Shown: positions 9,127-21,500, numbered from the stretch's first letter. The stretch: DNA of 23,895 nt from Allobrachymonas sp. (GCA_030529305.1 JAUMXD010000017.1:1-23895), one strand, 5' to 3'. The notes: generated from the sequence alone by a model not told the origin. Translations and numbers: made by a program.

Positions 9127-10644
9127 ATGAATGCACAGTTTTTCAATCTGCCGCTGGAAGAGTGGAGCAACTGGCTGCAACAGGTGATGCAGCCTGCGGC
9201 CTTGATTCAATTGGCCGTGATCGGGGGCACGGGCGGCCTAGCCTGGCTGGCGGTGCGCCTGCTGCGCAAGGCCGTGCTGACGGGGCCGAAAAAGAACGGT
9301 ATTCCGGACGCAGCCGAAAGAATGCTGCAGCGCAGCGCGCAATACGAAGAGTCGCTGCTTTTTGGCGCCAAGGACTATGACGGCGTGCTCTTCCCAATTC
9401 TCTGGCAGGCTTTTGCCTATGTGGCTGCGCAGCTCATGCACGTGGCCGTGCGCGATTCGCTGTTTCGCATTGCCTTGCCGGTGATTGCCGCCCTGGTGGT
9501 GATCCGGACCATTGCCAAGATCGTGCGCCGCCTGTGGGGCGACAAGCATTGGGTCAAGGTGCTGGAGCAGACCGTTTCCTGGGTCATCTGGGGTTGTGTG
9601 GTGCTGTGGGCCACCGGCTTGCTGCCGGATTTGCTGGCGTTTCTCGATGGCATCAAGATCAAGTTCGGCGCTATCAACACCACCCTGCTCAATTTGATTC
9701 TGGGTTCCGTGTTCGTGGTGGTGGCCTTGCTGGCGGCGCTGTGGACGTCTTCTTTGATCGAGGCGCGCTTGCTGCGCGATGCCACTGGCAGCACCTTGTC
9801 ACTGCGCAAGATCGGGAGCAACGCCATTCGCGCCTTGTTGCTGTTTCTGGCTTTGCTGTTGGGGCTGGAGGCCGTCAATATCGATCTGACGGCGTTCTCG
9901 GTTTTTGGCGGTGCATTGGGCGTGGGCATTGGCCTGGGCCTGCAAAAGCTGGCAGCCAATTACGTGAGCGGCTTCGTGATCTTGCTGGAGCGCAGCGTGC
10001 ATATTGGCGACGTGATCAAGGTGGACAACTTCGAGGGCCGCGTGACCGATATTTCGGCGCGCTTTACCCGCGTGCGCTCCATCGCGGGAGTCGAGGCCAT
10101 TTTGCCCAACGACATGCTGGTGAATCTGCGGGTGGAAAACAGTTCCTTGACGGATACGCTGGTGTGGCATTGGGTTTCGGTCACCGTGGGGTATGGCAGC
10201 GATGTGGAGCTGGTGCAGCGCTTGCTGATGGAAGCCGCTGCCATGCAGCCGCGCGTGGTGCAGCATCCTGCGCCCGCAGCGTACTTGTACATATTTGCCG
10301 AAAATGGGCTCGAGTTCCGTTTGGGCTTCTGGATTGCCGACCCTGAAAACGGCACGCTTGCGCTGCGATCAGCCATCAATCTGCAGATATGGCGCGCCTT
10401 GCGCGAGCATGGCATCCAGATTCCTTACCCGCAGCGCGTTACACATACGTTTGTTCGCCCTTATCCGCAAGAAGGTGAGCTTGCCAGCAATGGACATGTG
10501 GCCATGCAGATGGGGCCAAGGCAGGCGTTTGCGCATCCTGCGCCGTTGGCAGGAAACGTGCAGGCTGGCGGAGCGGCCCGAGCATCGAAGCAGCCATCCG
10601 GGCCAGAGGTAACGCAAGTACCGCAGGCGCCGTCGGCCCAATAG
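9127..10644 (+). CDS. MscS-family mechanosensitive ion channel
   Basis: A 505-residue membrane protein. Several hydrophobic helices lie at about 26-46, 95-125, 145-170, 187-208 and 230-250, before the pore-lining helix that begins near 261 (GGALGVGIGLGLQKLAANYVSGF, quoted here in part: GGALGVGIGLGLQ). The beta-domain of MscS follows (IGDVIKVDNFEGRVTDISARFTR, positions about 296-317, with ILPNDMLVN), then the cytoplasmic alpha/beta vestibule and IPYPQRVTHTF near 440. The last 50 residues are low-complexity and unconserved. Such channels open under hypo-osmotic shock; this longer subclass has extra N-terminal helices compared with E. coli MscS (286 residues). AGGGTG about 12 bases upstream is a modest ribosome site. 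It converges on metC. Confidence 0.93.
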   Translation: MNAQFFNLPLEEWSNWLQQVMQPAALIQLAVIGGTGGLAWLAVRLLRKAVLTGPKKNGIPDAAERMLQRSAQYEESLLFGAKDYDGVLFPILWQAFAYVAAQLMHVAVRDSLFRIALPVIAALVVIRTIAKIVRRLWGDKHWVKVLEQTVSWVIWGCVVLWATGLLPDLLAFLDGIKIKFGAINTTLLNLILGSVFVVVALLAALWTSSLIEARLLRDATGSTLSLRKIGSNAIRALLLFLALLLGLEAVNIDLTAFSVFGGALGVGIGLGLQKLAANYVSGFVILLERSVHIGDVIKVDNFEGRVTDISARFTRVRSIAGVEAILPNDMLVNLRVENSSLTDTLVWHWVSVTVGYGSDVELVQRLLMEAAAMQPRVVQHPAPAAYLYIFAENGLEFRLGFWIADPENGTLALRSAINLQIWRALREHGIQIPYPQRVTHTFVRPYPQEGELASNGHVAMQMGPRQAFAHPAPLAGNVQAGGAARASKQPSGPEVTQVPQAPSAQ

Positions 10645-10761
10645 CCCGACAGACAAAGTGTGCGAGTTGCGGTTTGGCTCGCGCATGCAAACAGGTGTGC
10701 ATGTGAACGCGCTTGCGTGTTCTGCCAGCCCTTGTTTATTAAAAGCTGGGCAACATTCATC

Positions 10762-10788
10762 AAAAAAGCCGCTTGTCAACAAGCGGCT
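10762..10788 (-). terminator. Rho-independent terminator of metC
   Basis: A perfect 9-bp stem (AGCCGCTTG 10767-10775 with CAAGCGGCT 10780-10788) and a four-base loop. Read on the minus strand it is followed by six Ts, so it serves metC, whose stop lies about 50 bases upstream. On the plus strand there is no T run, so mscS is served less well. Confidence 0.85.
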
Positions 10789-10838
10789 GGTGTTTGCGTC
10801 GCGCGCCCCTGAGTAAGAGCGGCTGCCAGGTTTGCGCC

Positions 10839-12065
10839 TCAGCTCAAATGGCGCAGGGCCTGCTGCAAATCGGCAATCAGGTCACGCGCGTCTTCCAGTC
10901 CGGTGCACAGGCGCACGAGCTTGCCGCGGCGCAAGTGGGCGGGCCAGCCTTTGCGCATGCCGGCCATGTCGTAGGGCATAACCAGGCTGATTGGGCCACC
11001 CCAGCTGTAGCCGATTTTGAAAATGCGCAGGCTCTCGCAGAAGGCATCGACCTGGTCTTGCGTGTAGCTGTCATCCACGATCACGCTCACGATGCCTGCG
11101 GCTGCGCCTTGGGGCTGATTGGCCGTGCAGCAGATTTTTTTCCAGGCGGCGTGGCCTGGTGCATCGGGCAGGCTGGGGTGCAGCACTTGCACGAATTGTG
11201 GCTGCTGCGCGCACCATTGGGCCACGGTACGGGCGTTGTCATCGGCCTTTTTGTAGCGCAGCTCAATGCTGGGCAGGCCGCCCAGAATGGCCTCCACATC
11301 GTTCATGCCCACGCAAAAACCCATGTGCATGTGGCTGGTGGCCAGTTGCTTGAAAAGCTCCTCGCTACGCGTCATGATGCTGCCCATCAGGATATGGGCG
11401 CCGCCGCTGGGGTATTTGGTGAGTGCATGCACGGTCAAATCCACACCCAGTGCGGCAGAGGTGGCATCGCCTGTGCGCAGCAAATCAAAGGGGCAAAAAG
11501 CCAGGCCCGCACCCCAGGTGTTGTCCAGCGCCGTGAGGATGCCTTTGCTGCGGCAGAGTTTGACCTGCTCGATCAGGTCGGGAAATTCCAGTGTGATGGA
11601 GCCGGCCGCTTCCATCCACACCAGCTTGGTGGCGGGGCTGATCTTGGCGGCCAGATCCTGGGTGTCGGTGGCTTCGTACACCTTGTGCGTGATGCCGAAG
11701 CGCTTGAGCTCGGCCAGGGCAAACACCTTGTTGGGGCCGTAGGCGTTGTCGGGAATCAGCACCTCGTCGCCAGGGTTGAGCAGCGCCAGATTCACGCAGG
11801 CAATGGCCGCCAGGCCGCTGGGCAGCAGCATGGCGTGCTTGCCGCCTTCAAGCGCGCACAGGCGCTGTTCAAGCATGTAGCTGGTGGGCGTGCCATGCGT
11901 ACCGTAGGTGTAGCTGCCGCGATCAATGGCGTCGCGGCAGCGCGATTCGGCAACGTTGGGCAAAAAGATGGTCGATGCCTTGTGCACGGGCGGCAGCGGA
12001 GCTGAAAAACCTGCCGGCGGCTGGTAGTCGTGATGGATCAGTTGGGTGATGCGGTGCTGAGTCAT
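10839..12065 (-). CDS. metC: Cystathionine beta-lyase
   Basis: PLP enzyme that cleaves cystathionine to homocysteine, pyruvate and ammonia in methionine synthesis; it may also act on other sulfur amino acids. The 408-residue protein has the Cys/Met-metabolism fold: SYTYGTHGTPT for cofactor contacts, the segment EGGKHAMLLPSGLAAIA, Asp181 in LTALDNTWGAG for the pyridine nitrogen, and the Schiff-base Lys217 in HALTKYPSGGAH. MEAAGSITLEFPD and FKIGYSWGGPISLVMP favour MetC over MetB or MetZ. The sequence after the lysine is GGAH where most relatives have GH(S/A)D or GGGD. The ATG at 12065 is clear. A 406-base gap separates it from the phosphoribosyltransferase gene upstream, so it probably has its own promoter. 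Confidence 0.9.
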   Translation of the reverse strand: MTQHRITQLIHHDYQPPAGFSAPLPPVHKASTIFLPNVAESRCRDAIDRGSYTYGTHGTPTSYMLEQRLCALEGGKHAMLLPSGLAAIACVNLALLNPGDEVLIPDNAYGPNKVFALAELKRFGITHKVYEATDTQDLAAKISPATKLVWMEAAGSITLEFPDLIEQVKLCRSKGILTALDNTWGAGLAFCPFDLLRTGDATSAALGVDLTVHALTKYPSGGAHILMGSIMTRSEELFKQLATSHMHMGFCVGMNDVEAILGGLPSIELRYKKADDNARTVAQWCAQQPQFVQVLHPSLPDAPGHAAWKKICCTANQPQGAAAGIVSVIVDDSYTQDQVDAFCESLRIFKIGYSWGGPISLVMPYDMAGMRKGWPAHLRRGKLVRLCTGLEDARDLIADLQQALRHLS

Positions 12066-12471
12066 GGCGGGTTCCAGTCGATGGGCGGGGTAAAAAAGGC
12101 AGGCAGTGCACGGTTTGCGGGGCAGGGTGCTGGTGGCCGTTGGCTGTGCAAAAAAGATGATTTAAGGGTTGTTCGCCAGGAGTTAGCTAGGCAGCGCAGC
12201 CAGTGACGCGCTGTGATTGATAGGGCTGAGGCAATCAAGCACAAGCGGCGCGGTCGCTACCTTGCGTGCCCAGTGCCTGAGCGGCTCTGGAGTGGCCCAG
12301 GTGTTTTTTGCTGGCAGATGAAGTGGGCCTGGCTTGGCTGTAGCGGCTTGGCGCTTCGTGCTGCGTTTTGCGTCGCATTTTGCGCTGGGGCTGCGCCAAA
12401 GTAGCGCGGCGGTGTGCTTGGGCCTAAAACCCTGTGCTTGGGGCGTGGCCTGGCGCGCTCTGTCTCCCGTT
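12066..12471. other. Intergenic region between the phosphoribosyltransferase gene and metC
   Basis: No gene is supported in these 406 bases. Several open frames cross it, but they are long only because GC-rich DNA lacks stops; their translations are Arg/Ala/Pro-rich and unlike neighbours. On the minus strand an AT-rich block at about 12135-12165 could hold the metC promoter (TTAAAT around 12158-12163), but no -35 is convincing. I see no terminator for the upstream gene. Confidence 0.4.
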
Positions 12472-13011
12472 TTACTGGGCCGTCTTGGCCGCAGCATGCT
12501 TGGCCAGCAATTGCTCGGGCGGCATGTTGTCGTACACCTCAAACGGCTGATGAATCCAGGGGCTGGTGGGCAGGTGCTCCACCGAATAGTCGGGCGTAAA
12601 GCTCGAAATGCCCTTGGTCCACAGCACGGCGGTGCGCATATCGCTGATGGATGAGTATCTGGCGCGCAGCATTTGCACAACTTCTTGCAGGGTTTTGCCG
12701 GTGTCGGCCAAGTCGTCTACCAGCAGCACGCGCCCGGCGATTTGCCCTTTTGGGGTGGTGATGTAGTGGGCGATGTCGAGATGGCCCTGCTTGGTGCCGT
12801 GGTCGTCACGGTAGGAACTGGTGGACATGATGGCCAGCGGCACGTTGAAGATGCGGCTCAAGATGTCGCCAGGGCGCATGCCGCCACGCGCCAGACACAA
12901 GATGGTGTCGAACTGCCAGCCAGACTCATGCACCATGAGTGCGAGTTTTTCGATCAGGTGGTGATAGCGCTCGTGGCTGACGTAAAGGTGCTTGCCGTCT
13001 TCGGTCAACAT
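12472..13011 (-). CDS. Phosphoribosyltransferase (hypoxanthine/xanthine-guanine type)
   Basis: A 179-residue type I phosphoribosyltransferase, which transfers phosphoribose from PRPP to a purine base or related acceptor. The PRPP loop VLLVDDLADTGKT is at 95-107, and CLARGGMRPGDIL (about 39-51) is the second conserved loop. Proteins like this lie next to purA in many Burkholderiales, which suggests purine salvage, but the exact base is not readable. I chose the ATG at 13011, giving MLTEDGKHLYVSHERYHHLI; GAAGG lies a few bases upstream. A longer frame to 13101 adds 30 unconserved residues. It follows purA by 76 bases in the same orientation and probably shares its transcript. Confidence 0.9.
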   Translation of the reverse strand: MLTEDGKHLYVSHERYHHLIEKLALMVHESGWQFDTILCLARGGMRPGDILSRIFNVPLAIMSTSSYRDDHGTKQGHLDIAHYITTPKGQIAGRVLLVDDLADTGKTLQEVVQMLRARYSSISDMRTAVLWTKGISSFTPDYSVEHLPTSPWIHQPFEVYDNMPPEQLLAKHAAAKTAQ

Positions 13012-13087
13012 GGTGGGCCTTCGAGAAAAATGGATAACAGAAAACTTGAGAGTGAAAAGGGGCTGCGCAATCAGCAGTGCTTGCGCA

Positions 13088-15738
<2,651 letters not shown>

Positions 15739-15771
15739 GAGGCAACAAGGTGACAATCTGTTAAAAAAAAG

Positions 15772-15777
15772 ATTCTA
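15772..15777 (-). promoter_or_regulatory. Possible -10 element upstream of hisZ
   Basis: The minus strand reads TAGAAT here, five of six matches to TATAAT, in an AT-rich stretch (15761-15815). No -35 hexamer stands out at 16-18 bases. It would start transcription about 30 bases ahead of the hisZ ATG. Confidence 0.35.
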
Positions 15778-15988
15778 CCGTTAAAAGGTTTTTGTACTTT
15801 TCTTGAAGAGATGCCGCCTTCTTTTTCAGAGGCTGGGCTTGCCTTTTCAGTAACATCGCCCGTTCAGGTTGACTGCCCTTGTAGCGGTAGCTGTTGTTGT
15901 TTGTTGAGATGCAGCCAGCCTAATCAATCCTTTCTACATCAGCAGCAAAGTGCGCGTAGAAGAGGTTCACCAAAAACTTTGAAAAACC

Positions 15989-16951
15989 TCAAAGCGCCTG
16001 CATGGCCTGGCGCACGGCAGGCAGTTGGCGGCGCGATACGGGCAGGCAATTGGCCACGCCTTCTAATTGCAGCAGCCAGCCCTCGCTGCCATCGGCCTGC
16101 ACGCTGTGTTTGAGTTGGCGTAACAGTTGACGTTGCACCAAAGTGCTGCGGTGGATGCGCACAAAAAATTGCGGGTATTTTTCTTCGAGCTGGGTCAGGC
16201 TGCCATCCCACACCCATTCGCGCCCCAAGCGGGTATGCAGGATGACGTATTTCTGCTCGGCCCGTGCATACAGGATGTCGTTCAGATCCAAACGATGGCT
16301 TAGGCCGCGCTCTTGTATCAGCAGGCTGGGTAGCTGGGCCTGCGGTGTGGTGGCTCCAGTTGTCGCACCACTGCCAGCCGCAGCGCCGACACCAGCCACG
16401 CCTTGACTGGACGGGCTGCGCATGGCAGATGGTGTTTGTCCGCTCGTTATGCCGTTAGCAGCAAACTGAATGGCTGGCTGGGCTGTGCCCCCAGCCAAGG
16501 CGTCGTGCTGCATGGCCCAGGCCGCTGCAGCTTTGAGCAGGGCTTGCTGCAAGCGTTCGGCACGCACTGGTTTGGTCAGGTAGTCGGCCGCAGCCACGTC
16601 AAAGGCTTGCAGCGCAAAGTCGCTGGATGCTGTAACGAACACGATTTGTGGCGGCACCTGGCCCACGGGGTTCAGGCGCTGCTTCAGTCTTTGTGCCAAC
16701 TGCATGCCATCCATACCGGGCATGTTGATGTCCAACAGCACGATGTGGGGCTGAGCGCTTTCTACCAATTCAATGGCTTGTGCGGCGCTGCCTGCTTCGC
16801 CGCATACTTCGGTGGCAGGCCGGGTGATGTCGCTCAGCAGACTGCGCAGGCGGCTACGCGCCAAGGGCTCATCGTCAACCAGCAGTACACGCCAGGCGGC
16901 CGTTTGTTTTTGCGCAGGTGTGGGCGCGGATATGGGCGCTTGCGGGTTCAT
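15989..16951 (-). CDS. LytTR-family response regulator (AlgR-like)
   Basis: A DNA-binding response regulator of 320 residues. The receiver domain spans about 20-140, with acidic pair D26-D27, phosphoacceptor Asp74 in VLLDINMPGMDG, and Lys127 in YLTKPV. The C-terminal LytTR domain (about 208-320) contains LLIQERGLSHRLDLNDILYA, KYVILHT, FVRIHRSTLVQ and the end VSRRQLPAVRQAM. Between them is an unusual linker of almost 60 residues rich in Ala, Gly, Ser and Thr (about 150-207); AlgR itself is about 248 residues, so the extra length is mainly this linker. Its start overlaps the histidine kinase stop by four bases (ATGA), so the two are co-translated. In Pseudomonas the homologous pair controls type IV pili and alginate; the regulon here is unknown. 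Confidence 0.92.
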   Translation of the reverse strand: MNPQAPISAPTPAQKQTAAWRVLLVDDEPLARSRLRSLLSDITRPATEVCGEAGSAAQAIELVESAQPHIVLLDINMPGMDGMQLAQRLKQRLNPVGQVPPQIVFVTASSDFALQAFDVAAADYLTKPVRAERLQQALLKAAAAWAMQHDALAGGTAQPAIQFAANGITSGQTPSAMRSPSSQGVAGVGAAAGSGATTGATTPQAQLPSLLIQERGLSHRLDLNDILYARAEQKYVILHTRLGREWVWDGSLTQLEEKYPQFFVRIHRSTLVQRQLLRQLKHSVQADGSEGWLLQLEGVANCLPVSRRQLPAVRQAMQAL

Positions 16952-18006
16952 GCCGATTCCTCCTGTATTTGCATGGGCACTTCCATGCGAACGACGAAGC
17001 GGTCTTCCACAACCTTGGCGGAAAAGTGCAGTTCCATATCGTGTAGCAGCTGCAGGCGGCGGCGTACATTCTCAAGCGCCATGCCATTGCCGCGTTTACC
17101 TGGCCCGCCGGGAAAAGTGTTGCTCACGGTCACGCGCACCGTGTTGCCACGCATCTGCGTGCGGATCAGTACATCAGCGCCTTGCTGGCTGGGCTCCACG
17201 CCATGGCGGATGGCGTTTTCAAGCAGAGGTTGCAAGATCAGCGTGGGCATGCTGGCCAGGCTGGCGGCAGGGTCAACCTCCCAGCGTACACGCAGGCGCT
17301 CGCCAAAGCGCACTTCTTCAATTGCGAGATAGCGTTTGGCCAGCTCCAGCTCGTCACCCAAGGTGCTGGCGTGGCGCACGTCTTGCAGCATCTGGCGAAA
17401 CAGATCGCCCAGGTTTTCGAGCACCGCCTCGGCCCGGGCGGGGTCTACACGCACCAGGGCAATGGCGCTGTTGAGGGCATTGAACAAAAAGTGCGGCCTG
17501 ATGCGCGCCTGCAACTCGGCCAGCTGGGCCTGCACATTGCCCGGCGCCTGCAATTGCCAACGCAGCATCAGCAACGAAATCAACAACGCTGCCAGCAAGC
17601 CGCCGCCCAGCATGCAGCCCAGCCACACTGGCCACGTCATCTCGCGCACGCTGGCGAGCAAGGCGCCAGCAAACAGGCCGCAGGTCATGCCCACGCCAAT
17701 GCACCACAGCCATTGCAGTTGCTGCGTTTGGCGCGCGAGCCAGTGCTTGGCCATGCACACCACCATCAGCCACAGCAGCACGGCGGGCTGCGCACAAGCC
17801 AGCCCCAGGCCGGTGTGCATGGCCCAGCCTTTCCAACCGTCGTACTGCATGGGGATGAAGAGGCTGGTGGTTAGCACACTCACGGCTACCAGCAACACGG
17901 CGCGCAGCACCACGCTGCTGTTGCACACATCAAACGGCATGGGTTCAGCGGCCCGGACAGAGCCGCTGGCTACAATGCGCGAAGATGATGCGTTGGGCAC
18001 GGACAT
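16948..18006 (-). CDS. LytS/AlgZ (FimS)-type sensor histidine kinase
   Basis: Membrane sensor kinase of 352 residues whose likely partner is the overlapping LytTR regulator. Four to five hydrophobic segments lie in the first 160 residues (for example AVLLVAVSVLTTSLFIPM and LGCMLGGGLLAALLISLLML). The His_kinase domain has RIRPHFLFNALNS with His172 as the probable phosphorylated histidine, DELELAKRYLAIEEVRFGERL, and the ATP-binding N-box LLENAIRHGVEP with Asn264, ending in a GNGMALENVRRRL glycine box. I chose the ATG at 18006 (MSVPNASSSRIVASG); its Shine-Dalgarno site is weak, and the open frame extends upstream to 18204 without a conserved part, so the start is uncertain. It is divergent from argH, matching the fimS-argH adjacency of other proteobacteria. 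Confidence 0.9.
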   Translation of the reverse strand: MSVPNASSSRIVASGSVRAAEPMPFDVCNSSVVLRAVLLVAVSVLTTSLFIPMQYDGWKGWAMHTGLGLACAQPAVLLWLMVVCMAKHWLARQTQQLQWLWCIGVGMTCGLFAGALLASVREMTWPVWLGCMLGGGLLAALLISLLMLRWQLQAPGNVQAQLAELQARIRPHFLFNALNSAIALVRVDPARAEAVLENLGDLFRQMLQDVRHASTLGDELELAKRYLAIEEVRFGERLRVRWEVDPAASLASMPTLILQPLLENAIRHGVEPSQQGADVLIRTQMRGNTVRVTVSNTFPGGPGKRGNGMALENVRRRLQLLHDMELHFSAKVVEDRFVVRMEVPMQIQEESA

Positions 18007-18142
18007 GGTGATAAAAACAGGCGATTGCGGCGCAAACAAATGGGGCTGATCGGCTGGGAACCGAGTGCTTTGGCACCTGCCGCAAACACATCCCATCACG
18101 GCAAGGAGACCCTGGCAGCCTCTATTAAACAAGTAATATTCC

Positions 18143-18171
18143 ATTACAGATTGTGCCTGCATTTGCCGCAA
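18143..18171 (-). promoter_or_regulatory. Possible promoter for the sensor kinase-regulator pair
   Basis: On the minus strand TTGCGG (plus 18166-18171) is followed after exactly 17 bases by TGTAAT (plus 18143-18148), five of six matches to the -10 consensus. The -35 is weak (three of six). It lies in the 277-base divergent region between the kinase gene and argH and would give a leader of about 130 bases. Confidence 0.35.
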
Positions 18172-18283
18172 GTGTTTTCGTAAGGGCGCCATTGCATTGC
18201 ACATGGGCCTGATTGAGTGGATGGATCCGTGCTTTTCATCACACAGGCAATTTTTTCAACCCTCACCTTCTGCTGAACGAGCC

Positions 18284-19729
<1,446 letters not shown>

Positions 19730-19784
19730 ACGGTTGTTTTGCTTTGAATGGGGCAGGGCTCAAAATTCTTGGGGCATCGGTTCG

Positions 19785-19946
19785 CTAAGGGTTTGTGAAG
19801 CACAGCCGCCTATCGGCTGCTGTGTCTGATGCAGCCACAGTTTTGCCTCCTTTACCAGCATATGTGCGCAGTTGCTTGCCATCGGTAGTAACAAGTAAGC
19901 GCCAGCCACTAATTAACGCGCCACGCACAACCACTGCCGCATACAC
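19785..19946 (-). other. Short orphan reading frame between argH and hemN
   Basis: A 53-codon minus-strand frame, GTG at 19946 to TAG at 19785-19787, reads partly like protein (VVVRGALISGWRLLVTTDGK, then QLRTYAGKGG). It has no Shine-Dalgarno site, and its end overlaps an imperfect hairpin (CACAGCCG with CGGCTGCTGTG, about 19801-19825). I do not recognise it. It may be the decayed 3' end of a lost gene or chance. Confidence 0.2.
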
Positions 19947-19947
19947 A

Positions 19948-20003
19948 TGTAGGGGCAGGTGTTTTTTGGCCAGGCACCGCCTGCCTGCAGAGCCGCCCCT
20001 ACA
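19948..20003. repeat. REP-like inverted repeat upstream of hemN
   Basis: TGTAGGGGC (19948-19956) and its exact complement GCCCCTACA (19995-20003) bracket 38 bases that contain a smaller palindrome, CAGGC ACC GCCTG (19971-19983). The form, two outward ends of the TGTAGGRGC type around a nested hairpin, recalls REP/BIME units of other proteobacteria such as the TGTAGGAGC repeat of Pseudomonas. Only one copy is in the window. Confidence 0.5.
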
Positions 20004-20005
20004 AT
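20000..20005 (+). promoter_or_regulatory. Possible -10 element for hemN
   Basis: TACAAT matches the -10 consensus at five of six positions and lies only ten bases before the hemN ATG, so transcription from it would start at about 20012 and give an almost leaderless mRNA. No Shine-Dalgarno site is visible before the ATG. No good -35 accompanies it. Confidence 0.25.
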
Positions 20006-20015
20006 CACAGCGCAC

Positions 20016-21500
20016 ATGAGCGCACAAGCCCCCCTTTCCATCACGCCTGATCTGCTGGCCCGCTACAACATCTCCGGGCCACGCTACACCTCTTACCCCA
20101 CGGCTGATCGTTTCACGCCGGGGTTTGGCTGTGGCGATCTGATCAAGGCCCTGCGCCAGCAAGCCGCCGCTGCAGGCGATACGCCGCAGCCCTTGTCGGT
20201 GTATGTGCACATTCCGTTTTGTGCCTCGCTGTGCTATTTCTGCGCCTGCAACAAAATCATCACGCGGCATCGCGAATGGGCGGCTGATTATTTGCAGCAA
20301 CTGGGGCAAGAACTGGCCCTGTACCAGCCCTATCTGGAGCAGCTTGCCGGTGCTGCCAATCGCCCCACAGTCACGCAATTGCATTTGGGCGGCGGCTCGC
20401 CCACCTTTTTGTCAGACGACGAACTGGCGCAGCTCATGCAGCTGTTGCAGGGCTTTTTCCATTTCGATGCCAAGGGCGAGTTTTCGATCGAGGTGGACCC
20501 CCGCACGGTGGACGCCCAGCGCATGCAGCATTTGAAGCAATTGGGCTTCAACCGCGTGAGCTTTGGCATTCAGGATTTTGACACTGCCGTGCAACAAGCC
20601 GTGCACCGTGTGCAGCCAGCCGAGCAAGTGTTTGCATTGGTGCAAGCCGCACGCGCGGCGGGTTTTGCTTCGATCAATACCGATTTGATTTATGGCCTGC
20701 CGCATCAAAGCGCAGCCTCTTTCACCCACACGTTGGAGCAAATCTGTGCCCTGCGCCCGGATCGCATCGCGCTGTATGCCTACGCCCACTTGCCCGAACG
20801 TTTCAAGGCGCAGCGCCGGATTGACTCGCAGATCCTGCCTTCGGGTAACGACAAAATCCACCTGCTGGCCATGGCGCTGCAACACTTTCGCCAGGCTGGT
20901 TATGTGTATGTGGGCATGGATCACTTCGCTCTGCCCGAAGACGAGCTGGCCCAAGCCAAGCAACAGGGCAAGCTGCAACGCAACTTCCAGGGCTACAGCA
21001 CACGCCCCGACCAAAACCTGATTGGCCTGGGCGTATCGGCCATCAGCCGCATCGGCGCTTGTTACAGCCAAAACGCCAAAACGCTTGATGCCTATGGCGA
21101 GCTGCTCGAAAACGATCAACTGCCCGTTGAACGCGGCCTGCAACTCACGCGTGACGACCAAATTCGCCACACCGTGATCATGTCCATCATGTGCCAGGGC
21201 GAAGTGCTGTTCGAGGCATTGCAGCGCGATTGGCAAATCGACTTTGCCAGCTATTTCGCCACCGAAATCAGCCGCCTTGAACAATTGCAGGAGCAGGGCC
21301 TGCTCACCCTGCATGCCGATCGCTTCTGCGTAACCGACATGGGTTGGTACTTTGTGCGTGCCGTGGCCATGGTTTTTGACCACCACCTGCAAACGGCCCG
21401 TGCCCAAGCAGCAAGTGCAGGGAATGCGTGCAATTCGGCAAGCGCACCGCATCTTGCTGACTGTGCTGAGCAGCCGGTGCGCTTTTCCAAAATCCTTTAA
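20016..21500 (+). CDS. hemN: Oxygen-independent coproporphyrinogen III oxidase (radical SAM)
   Basis: Converts coproporphyrinogen III to protoporphyrinogen IX without oxygen, in haem synthesis. The 494-residue product carries the HemN-specific cysteine motif C69-x3-C73-x2-C76-x-C78 (CASLCYFCAC) that binds the 4Fe-4S cluster, preceded by YVHIPF. The N-terminal GPRYTSYPTADRF, LGGGSPTFL, EVDPRTVD, NRVSFGIQDFD, NTDLIYGLPHQ, YVYVGMDHFALPEDELAQA and GLGVSAISRIG mark it as true HemN rather than the haem chaperone HemW. I chose the ATG at 20016; the frame runs open to 19959 without conserved residues. The last 35 residues are Ala/Ser-rich and unconserved. A 286-base gap, holding a REP-like repeat, precedes it. 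In the facultative anaerobes the gene is commonly under Fnr/Anr, but I find no TTGAT-N4-ATCAA site here. Confidence 0.96.
   Translation: MSAQAPLSITPDLLARYNISGPRYTSYPTADRFTPGFGCGDLIKALRQQAAAAGDTPQPLSVYVHIPFCASLCYFCACNKIITRHREWAADYLQQLGQELALYQPYLEQLAGAANRPTVTQLHLGGGSPTFLSDDELAQLMQLLQGFFHFDAKGEFSIEVDPRTVDAQRMQHLKQLGFNRVSFGIQDFDTAVQQAVHRVQPAEQVFALVQAARAAGFASINTDLIYGLPHQSAASFTHTLEQICALRPDRIALYAYAHLPERFKAQRRIDSQILPSGNDKIHLLAMALQHFRQAGYVYVGMDHFALPEDELAQAKQQGKLQRNFQGYSTRPDQNLIGLGVSAISRIGACYSQNAKTLDAYGELLENDQLPVERGLQLTRDDQIRHTVIMSIMCQGEVLFEALQRDWQIDFASYFATEISRLEQLQEQGLLTLHADRFCVTDMGWYFVRAVAMVFDHHLQTARAQAASAGNACNSASAPHLADCAEQPVRFSKIL

Noticed and set aside
10773..12005. A 410-codon plus-strand frame opposite metC
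   Set aside because: Mirror of metC. It would also start inside the metC terminator, and its content (Gly/Ala/His/Gln-rich) is typical of antisense translation.
12183..12471. Possible small gene in the gap before metC, in several frames
   Set aside because: Translations are Arg/Pro/Ala/Cys-rich with no ribosome site and no family resemblance; they look like chance open frames in GC-rich DNA.
19801..19825. Imperfect hairpin after argH considered as its terminator
   Set aside because: The stem has a bulge of three bases and no T run follows on either strand, and it begins about 70 bases after the argH stop.
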